7,269 nucleotides of DNA from assembly GCF_000719475.1 (NCBI RefSeq), contig NZ_JOGO01000132.1, forward strand, positions 1 to 7,269, written 5' to 3'. This stretch comes from Streptomyces sp. NRRL F-5630 (GTDB lineage: Bacteria > Actinomycetota > Actinomycetes > Streptomycetales > Streptomycetaceae). The notes under the pieces are model-generated. The model was not told the DNA's origin, ran no database searches, and saw nothing but the letters and a program-made list of their open reading frames with translations. How positions within the stretch are numbered: the first letter of the stretch is position 1; each line of letters opens with the position of its first letter. The position numbers and the translations under genes were made by a program. Below are positions 1 through 6,468 of this stretch, piece after piece.

Positions 1-68
1 GGATGCGGGGGTGCGGGGGGATGGGGCGATTCGGTGACGGGAGGGGGTACAGGCGGTCCGTGGCGTGC

Positions 69-95
69 GGGGGCGCGGGGGAGGGGCGGCCGGGG
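69..95 (+). other. Potential G-quadruplex motif
   Basis: Four runs of at least four G (69-73, 77-81, 83-86, 92-95) are separated by loops of 3, 1 and 5 bases, which fits the canonical intramolecular G-quadruplex pattern with four tetrads possible. It lies about 160 bp upstream of the start of the 133-residue gene, on the coding strand. A second, looser set of G runs is at 7-47. In DNA this GC-rich such motifs arise often by chance, so only the motif is supported, not a function. Nothing else recognisable is present in 1-240. Confidence 0.4.
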
Positions 96-240
96 TGCTC
101 GCGGGCGGGGCGGGCGCCCCCCCGTGCGGCAAACGCGCGCTACTCCTCTCACCCTTCGCGCATACGTTCCTTCACCCGGCCGGGGGAACGCCGCGCGCGC
201 AGCGGATGCGTCCGGCGGGCCGGGGCAGCACCCTCCTGAG

Positions 241-249
241 GGAGGGAGG
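241..249 (+). promoter_or_regulatory. Strong ribosome binding site that fixes the start at 256
   Basis: A GGAGGGAGG block sits six bases before the ATG at 256. It is the best Shine-Dalgarno match near any start in this frame. It argues that translation begins at 256 and not at the ATG at 34, whose extra 74 codons give an Arg/Gly/Pro-rich sequence with no protein character. Confidence 0.75.
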
Positions 250-255
250 TTCACC

Positions 256-657
256 ATGGGTCCGTCATGCGTCACGCTGTGTGCGGCTTCGGTCGCGACG
301 CTGCTCGCGGCCGTGCTCGGCTCGTCGGGGGCCGCCTCGGCGGGGGGCGGGGCCCCGGAGCGACCGGCGGTGCACGCCGGGGCGTGCCCGGTCCGCCCGG
401 CCGTTCCCGAGGCCACGTTCGTCCCCACCTCGTACCCCTCCCGCTCCTGCCCGCCGCGCGACACGTCCCGCGCGCAGCCCTCGCGCCAGGCGTACGCCCC
501 CGGCCCCGAAGCGCGCCGTGCCGCCGCGCGCCCCGCCTCGGTCCCCGTCGCCCGCGCGGCCGGGCCGAGCACGGCCCAGGCGGTCGTCGGCCTCCTCCTC
601 GCCGCGACCGCCGCCCTGGTCGTCGCCCTCGGTGTCCTGCGCCGGGGCCGCCGCTGA
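256..657 (+). CDS. Small exported, membrane-anchored protein of unknown function
   Basis: This 133-residue protein is not recognised. Residues 10-29 are a hydrophobic signal-like stretch ending in an AxA-type cleavage site (ASA at 27-29), although the segment before it has no basic residue, which is unusual for a signal peptide. Residues 30-108 are rich in Pro, Ala, Arg and Ser and probably disordered. Residues 109-128 form a clear transmembrane helix followed by the positively charged end RRGRR. That gives a type I topology: outside N-terminus after cleavage, single anchor, short cytoplasmic tail. Four cysteines are present (5, 9, 44, 64); Cys44 and Cys64 could form an extracellular disulfide. 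The C-terminus resembles a sortase substrate (hydrophobic stretch plus basic tail), but no LPxTG or LAxTG motif precedes it. Third codon positions are almost all G or C, supporting a real gene. cslZ follows 153 bp downstream on the same strand, so cotranscription is possible but not shown. Confidence 0.7.
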   Translation: MGPSCVTLCAASVATLLAAVLGSSGAASAGGGAPERPAVHAGACPVRPAVPEATFVPTSYPSRSCPPRDTSRAQPSRQAYAPGPEARRAAARPASVPVARAAGPSTAQAVVGLLLAATAALVVALGVLRRGRR

Positions 658-810
658 CGCGTGCCGGGCGCTGCCCCCCGCTCCCGCTCGCCCCCGCTCG
701 CCCAGCCGCCCAACTCCCGCACGCACCGGGCGGATCGGTCCGGAGAGCCCGTAGGGGGCATCCCGCTATGTCAGGATTGGAGCCTCACCGGTACACCCTA
801 GGGGGAGTGG

Positions 811-1842
811 ATGTACGGCAGTGACGCACGCGGGTGGCGCGGAGCCCTGGCCGGGGCGCTCGTGGCGGCGGCCGTGCTCGGAGGGTGCTCCTCGGGCGGC
901 GGCGACAAGGGCGGCGACGATCCCGAGCCGCACGAGACCCGCGCGGCGCTCGGGCAACGGCCCAAGGACCACGACCCGTACTGGGTCAACCCGCGCGGCA
1001 CGGCGGCCACCGCGCTCGCCGGGTACCGCGCGGAGGGCAAGGAGGCCGAGGCGCGGCTCGTCGAGCGCATCGCGCGCGAGCCGGTGGGGCAGTGGCTCAC
1101 CCCCGAGGGCGCTCAGGAGGAGGCGCGCGGCTTCACCGAGGCCGCCGCGCGGGCGGACCGTACCGCTCTCCTCGTCCTCTACAACATCCCGCACCGCGAC
1201 TGCGGCCAGTACTCGGGCGGCGGCGCGGCGGACGGGAACGCGTACCGCGCCTGGATCGACAAGGTCGCCGCCGGCATCGGCGACGGTCCCGCGACCGTCG
1301 TGCTCGAACCCGACGCCGTCCTGCACCTCGTGGACGGCTGCACCCCCGACGCGTTCCAGGAGGAGCGGTTCGACCTCCTCAAGGGCGCCGTCGAGAAGCT
1401 CGGCGCGCTCCCGCACACCACGGTCTACCTCGACGCGGGCAATCCGGGCTGGCAGCGCCCCGAAGCGCTCGCCGAACCGCTGCGGCGCGCTGGGATCGAC
1501 GCGGCCGACGGCTTCGCCGTCAACGTCTCCAACTTCCAGACGACGGAGCGGAGCATCGCCTACGGCAAGGAGCTGTCGGCACTCGTCGGGGGCAAGCACT
1601 TCGTCGTCGACACCAGCCGCAACGGCAACGGCCCCTCCACGGAAGGCGATCCGGGCGAGCGGTGGTGCAACCCGCCGGGGCGCGCGCTCGGTGAGCCGCC
1701 GACGACGCGGACGGCGGACCCGCTCGTGGACGCGTACCTGTGGGTGAAGCGGCCGGGCGAGTCGGACGGTACGTGCAAGGGCGGCCCCAAGGCGGGCGAG
1801 TGGTGGGGCGCTTACGCCCTCGGACTCGCGAAGGCCGGTTGA
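811..1842 (+). CDS. cslZ: CslZ, GH6 family endoglucanase, predicted lipoprotein
   Basis: This 343-residue enzyme should hydrolyse beta-(1,4)-glucan and probably trims or releases the polymer made by CslA. The GH6 signature is clear. Asp130 in the RDC motif and Asp168 in EPDA match the two key aspartates of family 6 (Asp175 and Asp221 in Trichoderma Cel6A). Further family blocks are LDAGNPGW (Asp208), VNVSNFQTT, VDTSRNGNGP (Asp267), WCNPPGRALG and the C-terminal WWGAYALGLA. The N-terminus has two Arg, a hydrophobic stretch (12-23) and the lipobox LGGC with Cys26, followed by a Gly/Asp-rich linker. This predicts a lipoprotein with Ser at +2, tethered to the outer face of the membrane, unlike the soluble secreted cellulases of the family. 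No carbohydrate-binding module is present. The ATG at 811 has GGGGGAG only three bases upstream, a close spacing, but it gives the complete signal sequence. The gene converges on glxA. Confidence 0.92.
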   Translation: MYGSDARGWRGALAGALVAAAVLGGCSSGGGDKGGDDPEPHETRAALGQRPKDHDPYWVNPRGTAATALAGYRAEGKEAEARLVERIAREPVGQWLTPEGAQEEARGFTEAAARADRTALLVLYNIPHRDCGQYSGGGAADGNAYRAWIDKVAAGIGDGPATVVLEPDAVLHLVDGCTPDAFQEERFDLLKGAVEKLGALPHTTVYLDAGNPGWQRPEALAEPLRRAGIDAADGFAVNVSNFQTTERSIAYGKELSALVGGKHFVVDTSRNGNGPSTEGDPGERWCNPPGRALGEPPTTRTADPLVDAYLWVKRPGESDGTCKGGPKAGEWWGAYALGLAKAG

Positions 1843-1890
1843 CCGTCTCGGGCTTCGCGGTGGCCGGTTGACCGTTCCCGGCTTCGCGAC
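1833..1890 (+). repeat. 29-bp imperfect tandem duplication across the cslZ stop codon
   Basis: Two head-to-tail 29-bp units (1833-1861 and 1862-1890) match at 24 positions. Each begins GGCCGGTTGACCGT and contains GCTTCGCG. The first unit contains the last codons and TGA stop of cslZ, and the second is downstream in the untranslated region, so the stop-codon context is duplicated. It looks like a local slippage duplication that has since diverged; no function is evident. Confidence 0.8.
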
Positions 1891-1930
1891 GGTCGAGGGG
1901 CCGTTCCCGCGTGAGCGCCGTGCGCACAGG

Positions 1931-1970
1931 CGAGTTGGGTCGGGGCCCCGCCGGACCCCGACCCAACTCG
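1931..1970. terminator. Bidirectional terminator between cslZ and glxA
   Basis: A perfect 15-bp inverted repeat (1931-1945 with 1956-1970) encloses a 10-base loop. It lies 88 bp after the cslZ stop and 13 bp after the glxA stop, where two convergent transcripts need to end. Neither side has a strong T run, as is usual for Streptomyces hairpin terminators. The perfect symmetry means it can act on both strands. Confidence 0.88.
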
Positions 1971-1983
1971 CCCTCCTGTCACG

Positions 1984-3921
1984 CTACTTCACTTCGACCC
2001 ACCTGGCCTTGCTCGGTGTCCCGTGAGCGTCCGTGACGAAGAGCATGTACCAGCCGCTCGGCACCAGGTTCCGGTTCTCGGGGATCGACACCTCGACCCC
2101 CTTCGCGCTCCGCCTCAGACCGAGCGCCACCGAGCGCTGGTCGACGTCCGTCACGTGCGTCGAGGCGCTCGGGCGGATGAGGCGCGCGGTGCGGATCGAG
2201 GCCGCGTCGTCACTCGGGTACGTCGCCGTGCCGCCGCGCTCGACAGCGGCCGGTCCCTTGCCGAGGCTCGGCCGCGCGCCCTGGTAGAGGTACGGCGGCG
2301 TGTAGATCTCCAGGCGCTGTTCGAACGTGCCCGGCTTGCTGTTCGCCTTGTCCGCGTAGAGCGAGTCGGAGCCGAAGAAGAGCACGCGCCCGTCCGGCAG
2401 CAGGAGCGAGCCCGAGTGGTAGTTGCGGCCCACCTGGGGGTCGGCGACGCGGCGGAAGGTGTTCGTCCCGGTGTCGTAGAGGCGGGCCTGGTGGATGTCG
2501 GAGTCGCCGCGTCCCCGGTAGTCCTCGGAGCCGCCCGCGACGAGGACGCTGTCGTCGGGCAGGACCGAGGTCTGCGGGTAGCGGGTGCCCTTCTCCAGCG
2601 AAGGCCCGTCGTGGAAGCGCGGGTCGGGGGCCTTGAGGTCGATGAGCCGGGTTTTCCTGCTCGACTTCGCGGACTCGCCGACGCCCCCGCCGCCGATCAC
2701 GAGGTACTTCTCGTCCTGCGCGGGCGGCAGCAGCACGGTGCCCGAGGTCTCCATGCGGTCGGGGTCGCCGAGCCCCCCGATCTTGTCGAAGCGGTTCGAC
2801 TCCAGGTCCCAGATCCCGGGCTCGCGCCCCTCGTCGGCCGGTCCGTACCCGGCGTTGGACCCGGAGTAGAAGAGCCGCCCGTCCTGGAGCAGGAAGACCG
2901 CCGGGTACGTCGGGAACTGCCGCCGCTTCTTCGTGTACGTCCACGTACGGGTCTGCGGGTCGAAGACCTCGTTCTTGCCGGGGACGAGCTGGCCGATGTC
3001 GTCGAGGCCGGACAGCGAGAGGACCTTGCCGTCCGAGAGGGTCGTCAGCGTCGGGTACCAGCGGGCCTCGTGCATCGGGTCGACCTTGACGTACTTCTCG
3101 GCGACCGGGTCGAACTCGAAGGCGTCGTCGATGCCCTGGAAGTCCTTCTTGTCGAGCGCGAGCTTCTCGGCGATCCCGTACACGTTGTGCCGGTCGGCGC
3201 CTGTGAGCCCTTCGACCCGGTAGTTGTCCTGCGAGCCCGTCTCGTACTTCGTGCCTTCCTTCTCGGCCTCGACGTAGATGCGGTCGAGGCCCGGCTCGGT
3301 GCGCAGGAACTTCCCGGTCTTCTTGTCGAAGACCTTCTTCGCCCGCTCGACGACCGCCGGGTCCTTCGCGACGAAGGTCTTGCCGGACTCCTTGCCGACG
3401 AACTTCGTGCCGGTTCTGATCGTCTTCGGCGCGTCAGGGTCCTCGTTGTGGACGATCATGAGGCCCCCGGCCTTCTTCACGTCTCCCTTGAGCTTCTCGT
3501 ACCGCTTGGTGCCGCCGGCGACGAGGAGGTTGCCGCTCGCGAGCTGGGTGTGCCCGGTGCAAAAGAGGTCGTCGGGCGTCGGGACCTTCTTGATGGTGTT
3601 GGTCTCCGGGTCCCAGACGCGCGTGTCGTACTTCTTCGCGTCGAAGTTGTCCTGGTTGTTGCCCGAACCGGCGATGAGCAGCACCTTGCCGGTGCGCAGG
3701 AGCGCGGCGTGGATCGTGTTCTGCCGGTACTCCTTCGGGAAGTTCAGGATGTCCCAGTGCCCGTTCCGCTCCTTGTACCCGGGTCTGTTGATCTTGTAGT
3801 GGTGGTACCGCTCGGAGCCGAAGCGGTACATCGCGGGCGCGTTCATCCCGGCGACCGCCACCACGACGACGGCTCCGACCCCGACCCGGCGCATCCGGCG
3901 CAGCCTGGCGCGGTCCCTCAT
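1984..3921 (-). CDS. glxA: GlxA, galactose-oxidase-like Tyr-Cys radical copper oxidase
   Basis: This 645-residue membrane-anchored mono-copper oxidase is the homologue of GlxA, which S. lividans needs for glycan deposition at hyphal tips and for normal development. Residues 13-30 form an N-terminal hydrophobic anchor after the Arg-rich MRDRARLRRMRR, so the catalytic part is outside the membrane. Seven kelch-like strands (about 79, 131, 299, 348, 405, 458 and 512) fit the seven-bladed propeller of galactose oxidase, and residues from about 545 match its C-terminal domain. Cofactor residues are complete: Cys121 (FCTGHT) and Tyr289 for the Tyr-Cys crosslink, Trp288 beside it, axial Tyr501, His502 (NYHSGSLLLPDG) and His589 (STHV). 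The N-terminal carbohydrate-binding domain of fungal galactose oxidase is absent, and a Lys/Asp/Glu-rich insert occupies about 163-262. The start overlaps the cslA stop as ATGA, implying translational coupling. The native substrate is not revealed by the sequence. Confidence 0.96.
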   Translation of the reverse strand: MRDRARLRRMRRVGVGAVVVVAVAGMNAPAMYRFGSERYHHYKINRPGYKERNGHWDILNFPKEYRQNTIHAALLRTGKVLLIAGSGNNQDNFDAKKYDTRVWDPETNTIKKVPTPDDLFCTGHTQLASGNLLVAGGTKRYEKLKGDVKKAGGLMIVHNEDPDAPKTIRTGTKFVGKESGKTFVAKDPAVVERAKKVFDKKTGKFLRTEPGLDRIYVEAEKEGTKYETGSQDNYRVEGLTGADRHNVYGIAEKLALDKKDFQGIDDAFEFDPVAEKYVKVDPMHEARWYPTLTTLSDGKVLSLSGLDDIGQLVPGKNEVFDPQTRTWTYTKKRRQFPTYPAVFLLQDGRLFYSGSNAGYGPADEGREPGIWDLESNRFDKIGGLGDPDRMETSGTVLLPPAQDEKYLVIGGGGVGESAKSSRKTRLIDLKAPDPRFHDGPSLEKGTRYPQTSVLPDDSVLVAGGSEDYRGRGDSDIHQARLYDTGTNTFRRVADPQVGRNYHSGSLLLPDGRVLFFGSDSLYADKANSKPGTFEQRLEIYTPPYLYQGARPSLGKGPAAVERGGTATYPSDDAASIRTARLIRPSASTHVTDVDQRSVALGLRRSAKGVEVSIPENRNLVPSGWYMLFVTDAHGTPSKARWVEVK

Positions 3922-5885
3922 GCCTCACGCCCCCCGATCCGCACGGTCACGCCGTCGTCCGCAGCGGCCCACGAGGGCCGCGGGTCGCGCCCGGCGCGCT
4001 CCGGCCGGCCGGGGCCCATCGGCCGGCCGCGCAGGGCGGCGACGGGCGTCGGTGGGGGGACGGGCGCGGGGGCGCCCTCCACGCCCGCGGCCCCCTTCTC
4101 CCGTACCGCGCCCGTCGCCGTTTTCTCGTGCCGCAGCGACCACCGCCACAGCAGGATCGGCGCCGCCGTGATGAGCAGTGCGAGCGAGGCCCAGACGATC
4201 ATCGCCGGGTGGTCGTGGCCGAGCGCGAAGGAGGCGCCGAGCGAGCCGCCGAAGACCGCGAGGAAGAAGAGGTGGACGCGGAAGGTCCCGAAGAGCGTGT
4301 CCGGGCTCGCCGAGTCCCCCTTCGGCGTCACGACGAAGCGGCTCCCGCGGCGCAGCGCGGCGTCCACGAGCGCACGCGCGTACAGCGGCGCCGACATGGC
4401 GGACATCGCCATGCCCGCGACCCCGCCGGAGCCCTCCGGCTCGTGCGGCGAGACGTTGTGCCGCCGGTTCCAGACGTACAGGCCGATCTGGAGGGCGGAC
4501 GCGTTGCCGTAGAGCATGAGCCACACCGAGGGGTCGATGTCGACGCCCGAGGCCCCGAGGCCGAGGAAGAGGGCGCAGGAGAGCGCCGCGAGAATCCAGT
4601 TGAGCGCGGACATCGGGTAGAAGAGGACCATCATCGTGTAGTTGAAGAAGCGCCCGAACGGCAGCGTGAACGGTGCCTTCCAGAACTGCTTGAGCAGCGT
4701 CTCGTACGTTCCGCGCGACCACCTGAGCTGCTGCGTGAAGAAGTCCGTCCAGGCGGCCGGGCCCTCGCCCACGGCGAGCACGTCGGGCGTGTAGACCGAC
4801 TTCCACTTGCGGCCCGTGCGCGGGTTGCGGGCGCGGTGCATCTCGAAGCCGGTCGCCATGTCCTCGGTGATCGAGTCGTACAGGCCGCCGATCTGGCGCA
4901 GCGCCGCGATCCGCACCGCGTTCGACGTCCCGACGAACATGGGGGCGCCGTAGGCGTTGCCCGCGCGCTGGATGAGCGCGTGGAAGAGGAACTGCTGCGA
5001 TTCGGCGGCCTTGGTCACGAAGCTGTCGTAGTTGCCGTAGACCTGCGGCCCCACGACGAAGCCGACGTCCGGGTCGCGGAAGTAACCGAGCATCCGCTCC
5101 AGGTAGTTGGGGAGCGGGACGTGGTCGGTGTCGACGGAGGCGAAGTAGTCGTACGCGTCGCCGTGCGCGTCGAGCCAGGCGTTGTAGTTGCCGTGCTTCG
5201 TCCTCGCGCGGTGCGGCCCCCGGGGCTGGTTCCAGCGCGCGACGCCCTTGCGCGAGAAGTGCCGCACGCCGAGCCGCGCGCACACCTGCCTGACCTCCGG
5301 GTCGTCGCCCTCGTCGAGAAGCCATACGTGCAGCACACCGCGGTGCCTGAGGCGCACGGCCGCCTCCAGCGTCCGCGTCACCATCTCCAGGGGCTCCTTG
5401 CCCGGCACGAAGGACGTGAGGAAGGCGACGCGCGTCCCGGTCTCGGGGACGACGGGCACCGGGTCGCGGGCGACGAGGGTCGCGTGCGCGTTGGAGAGCA
5501 CATTGAGGCAGCGGAACAGCTCGATGAGCCCGATCGCGACGAGCATCACGACGTCGAGGACCGGCAGGAAGCCGTACGCGGGGTAGTCGCGCTCCGTCCA
5601 GTGCGCGGGCTGGAGCAGCCACACGAGCAGGCCGAGCGAGAGCACCGGGGCGGCGCAGAGCAGCAGCGCCGCCCGCACCCGGTGCTCCTCCTGGCCGAGC
5701 AGGCTGCGGTAGCGGACGCGGTAGGGGCGGGACGGATCGGGTTCGGTGAGCGGTCCGGCGAGCCGGCTGTAGTGCTCGTAGTCGTAGCGGGGCAGCGCGC
5801 CGCGGAGCCCGCGGAAGGTGCCGGTCCTGGTCTGCTCCCCTCTGAGCTGGATCGTGCGCGCCGGATCGTCACCGGTCGGCGTCAT
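3918..5885 (-). CDS. cslA: CslA, cellulose synthase-like GT2 glycosyltransferase
   Basis: This 655-residue inner-membrane processive glycosyltransferase polymerises a beta-(1,4)-linked glucan from a UDP-sugar and is required at hyphal tips for aerial growth in S. coelicolor. The GT2 signatures are in order: Asp191 in DEG, Asp252 and Asp254 in VDTDH, TED at 340-342 (catalytic base) and QQLRW at 385-389 (acceptor site). Hydrophobic segments lie at about 71-92, 104-125, 414-446, 452-471, 535-555 and 560-581, placing the catalytic domain and both termini in the cytoplasm. FVVTPK at 517-522 matches the FxVTxK gating loop of BcsA, yet no PilZ domain follows; the end (583-655) is a Pro/Arg/Gly-rich tail. 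The ATG at 5885 has GGGGGGA seven to eight bases upstream. It is the first gene of an operon with glxA, overlapping it by four bases. The leader carries a hairpin next to the ribosome binding site. Confidence 0.96.
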   Translation of the reverse strand: MTPTGDDPARTIQLRGEQTRTGTFRGLRGALPRYDYEHYSRLAGPLTEPDPSRPYRVRYRSLLGQEEHRVRAALLLCAAPVLSLGLLVWLLQPAHWTERDYPAYGFLPVLDVVMLVAIGLIELFRCLNVLSNAHATLVARDPVPVVPETGTRVAFLTSFVPGKEPLEMVTRTLEAAVRLRHRGVLHVWLLDEGDDPEVRQVCARLGVRHFSRKGVARWNQPRGPHRARTKHGNYNAWLDAHGDAYDYFASVDTDHVPLPNYLERMLGYFRDPDVGFVVGPQVYGNYDSFVTKAAESQQFLFHALIQRAGNAYGAPMFVGTSNAVRIAALRQIGGLYDSITEDMATGFEMHRARNPRTGRKWKSVYTPDVLAVGEGPAAWTDFFTQQLRWSRGTYETLLKQFWKAPFTLPFGRFFNYTMMVLFYPMSALNWILAALSCALFLGLGASGVDIDPSVWLMLYGNASALQIGLYVWNRRHNVSPHEPEGSGGVAGMAMSAMSAPLYARALVDAALRRGSRFVVTPKGDSASPDTLFGTFRVHLFFLAVFGGSLGASFALGHDHPAMIVWASLALLITAAPILLWRWSLRHEKTATGAVREKGAAGVEGAPAPVPPPTPVAALRGRPMGPGRPERAGRDPRPSWAAADDGVTVRIGGREA

Positions 5886-5900
5886 GAGTCATTCCCCCCG

Positions 5901-5921
5901 CACGCGGCGCCGGGCCGCGTG
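5901..5921 (-). promoter_or_regulatory. Hairpin directly upstream of the cslA ribosome binding site
   Basis: CACGCGGC (5901-5908) and GCCGCGTG (5914-5921) form a perfect 8-bp GC-rich stem with a 5-base loop. In the cslA transcript it ends one base before the GGGGGG Shine-Dalgarno block (5894-5899). It could limit ribosome access or stabilise the 5' end. Such stems are common by chance in GC-rich DNA, so a regulatory role is only inferred. Confidence 0.4.
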
Positions 5922-6133
5922 GTCTCGTTCTCCCTCGCCCGCCGCGGCCCCCTCCGGCCGCCGTGCGGGCGCGTGCTGTCGTCGACCGGCTCGGCCGGTG
6001 GGCGTGGCGGGTCGCTTCCGGCACGGCAGAGGATGTTTCTCCTGCGCGCTGGTTGCGCGATGCCCCTCCCGGCATGGCCCCCGTGCGTCCCGCCCCCCGC
6101 GACGACTCGAAAAGAGTTCTACGCCACGAGCCA

Positions 6134-6161
6134 TGATCGCAAGGGCGAAACAATGTGTTTA
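6134..6161 (-). promoter_or_regulatory. Candidate cslA promoter resembling a WhiG-type site (weak)
   Basis: On the minus strand TAAA (6161-6158) is followed after 16 bases by TGCGATCA (6141-6134). The WhiG (FliA-like) consensus in Streptomyces is TAAA, 15-16 bases, GCCGATAA; here the first box is perfect and the second matches at five of eight positions, including the CGAT core. It lies in the AT-richer island and would give a leader of roughly 240 bases. A developmental sigma factor would fit the role of cslA in aerial growth, but the match is weak and no strong sigma-HrdB-type promoter was found to compare with it. Confidence 0.22.
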
Positions 6162-6177
6162 CCGTGCATATCCGCCA

Positions 6178-6192
6178 ATCAGTACAACTGAT
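6178..6192. repeat. Short perfect inverted repeat in the AT-richer island
   Basis: ATCAGT and ACTGAT flank the three bases ACA. The dyad lies 16 bp upstream of the TAAA box of the candidate cslA promoter, a position suitable for an activator or repressor site. Twelve matching bases could be chance, and I do not recognise the motif. Confidence 0.4.
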
Positions 6193-6429
6193 CGGTTGAC
6201 GGTCCGAACGGGTGTATGAGGGGCACGAGATCCGGGGGATCGGAGTGCGGAAGGGAGTGGAGGTGCGCGCCGGGGCGTGCGAGGGGCGCGGGCGCGCCGG
6301 ATGGCGGCCGGGAGTGCGACGGGTCGCGGCGCGGACGTGGCGGGGCCCCGGGGGGCGAGTGGCCGGGCGCGACGGATGTCCCGACGCCGGTACCGGAGTT
6401 CCAGGGCGCAGTCGGCCCGGTGGAAACGA

Positions 6430-6461
6430 GGAAGGCCCCCCGATCGCTCGGGGGGCCTTCC
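6430..6461 (-). terminator. Rho-independent-type terminator of the tRNA-Lys gene
   Basis: A perfect 14-bp stem (6430-6443 with 6448-6461) closes a 4-base loop. It begins seven bases past the 3' end of the tRNA on the minus strand. The bases after it on that strand (CTCGTTTCC) give only a weak T tract, as is common in actinomycetes. It also separates tRNA transcription from the cslA promoter region further along the same strand. Confidence 0.9.
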
Positions 6462-6468
6462 GTGTCGG

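Larger units (their letters stand above)
5886..6429. other. Non-coding interval between cslA and the tRNA terminator
   Basis: About 540 bp hold no gene I can support; open frames here lack ribosome binding sites or family resemblance. The interval should contain the cslA-glxA promoter and leader (minus strand). It has a GC-rich part (5886-6105) with small inverted repeats, including ACCGGC/GCCGGT at 5985-5999, a markedly AT-richer island (about 6105-6195) described separately, and then GC-rich sequence (6215-6429) with no recognisable motif. Confidence 0.7.

Noticed and set aside
34..255. N-terminal extension of the small membrane protein from the ATG at 34
   Set aside because: The extension is low-complexity Arg/Gly/Pro sequence without a ribosome binding site, while the ATG at 256 has a strong one and begins a signal-like segment.
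748..777. Promoter for cslZ based on CAGGAT at 772-777
   Set aside because: The -10-like box is reasonable, but there is no acceptable -35 at 17-18 bp upstream, and alternatives nearer the start are no better, so no promoter is called.
2023..4512. Very long open frame antisense to glxA and cslA
   Set aside because: It is the mirror of two well-supported genes. High GC removes stop codons from opposite frames. The translation is Arg/Val/Leu-rich with no domain, and its start has no ribosome binding site.
4128..6191. Long open frame antisense to cslA
   Set aside because: It overlaps clear GT2 catalytic motifs on the other strand, has a biased composition and no recognisable family, so it is a composition artefact.
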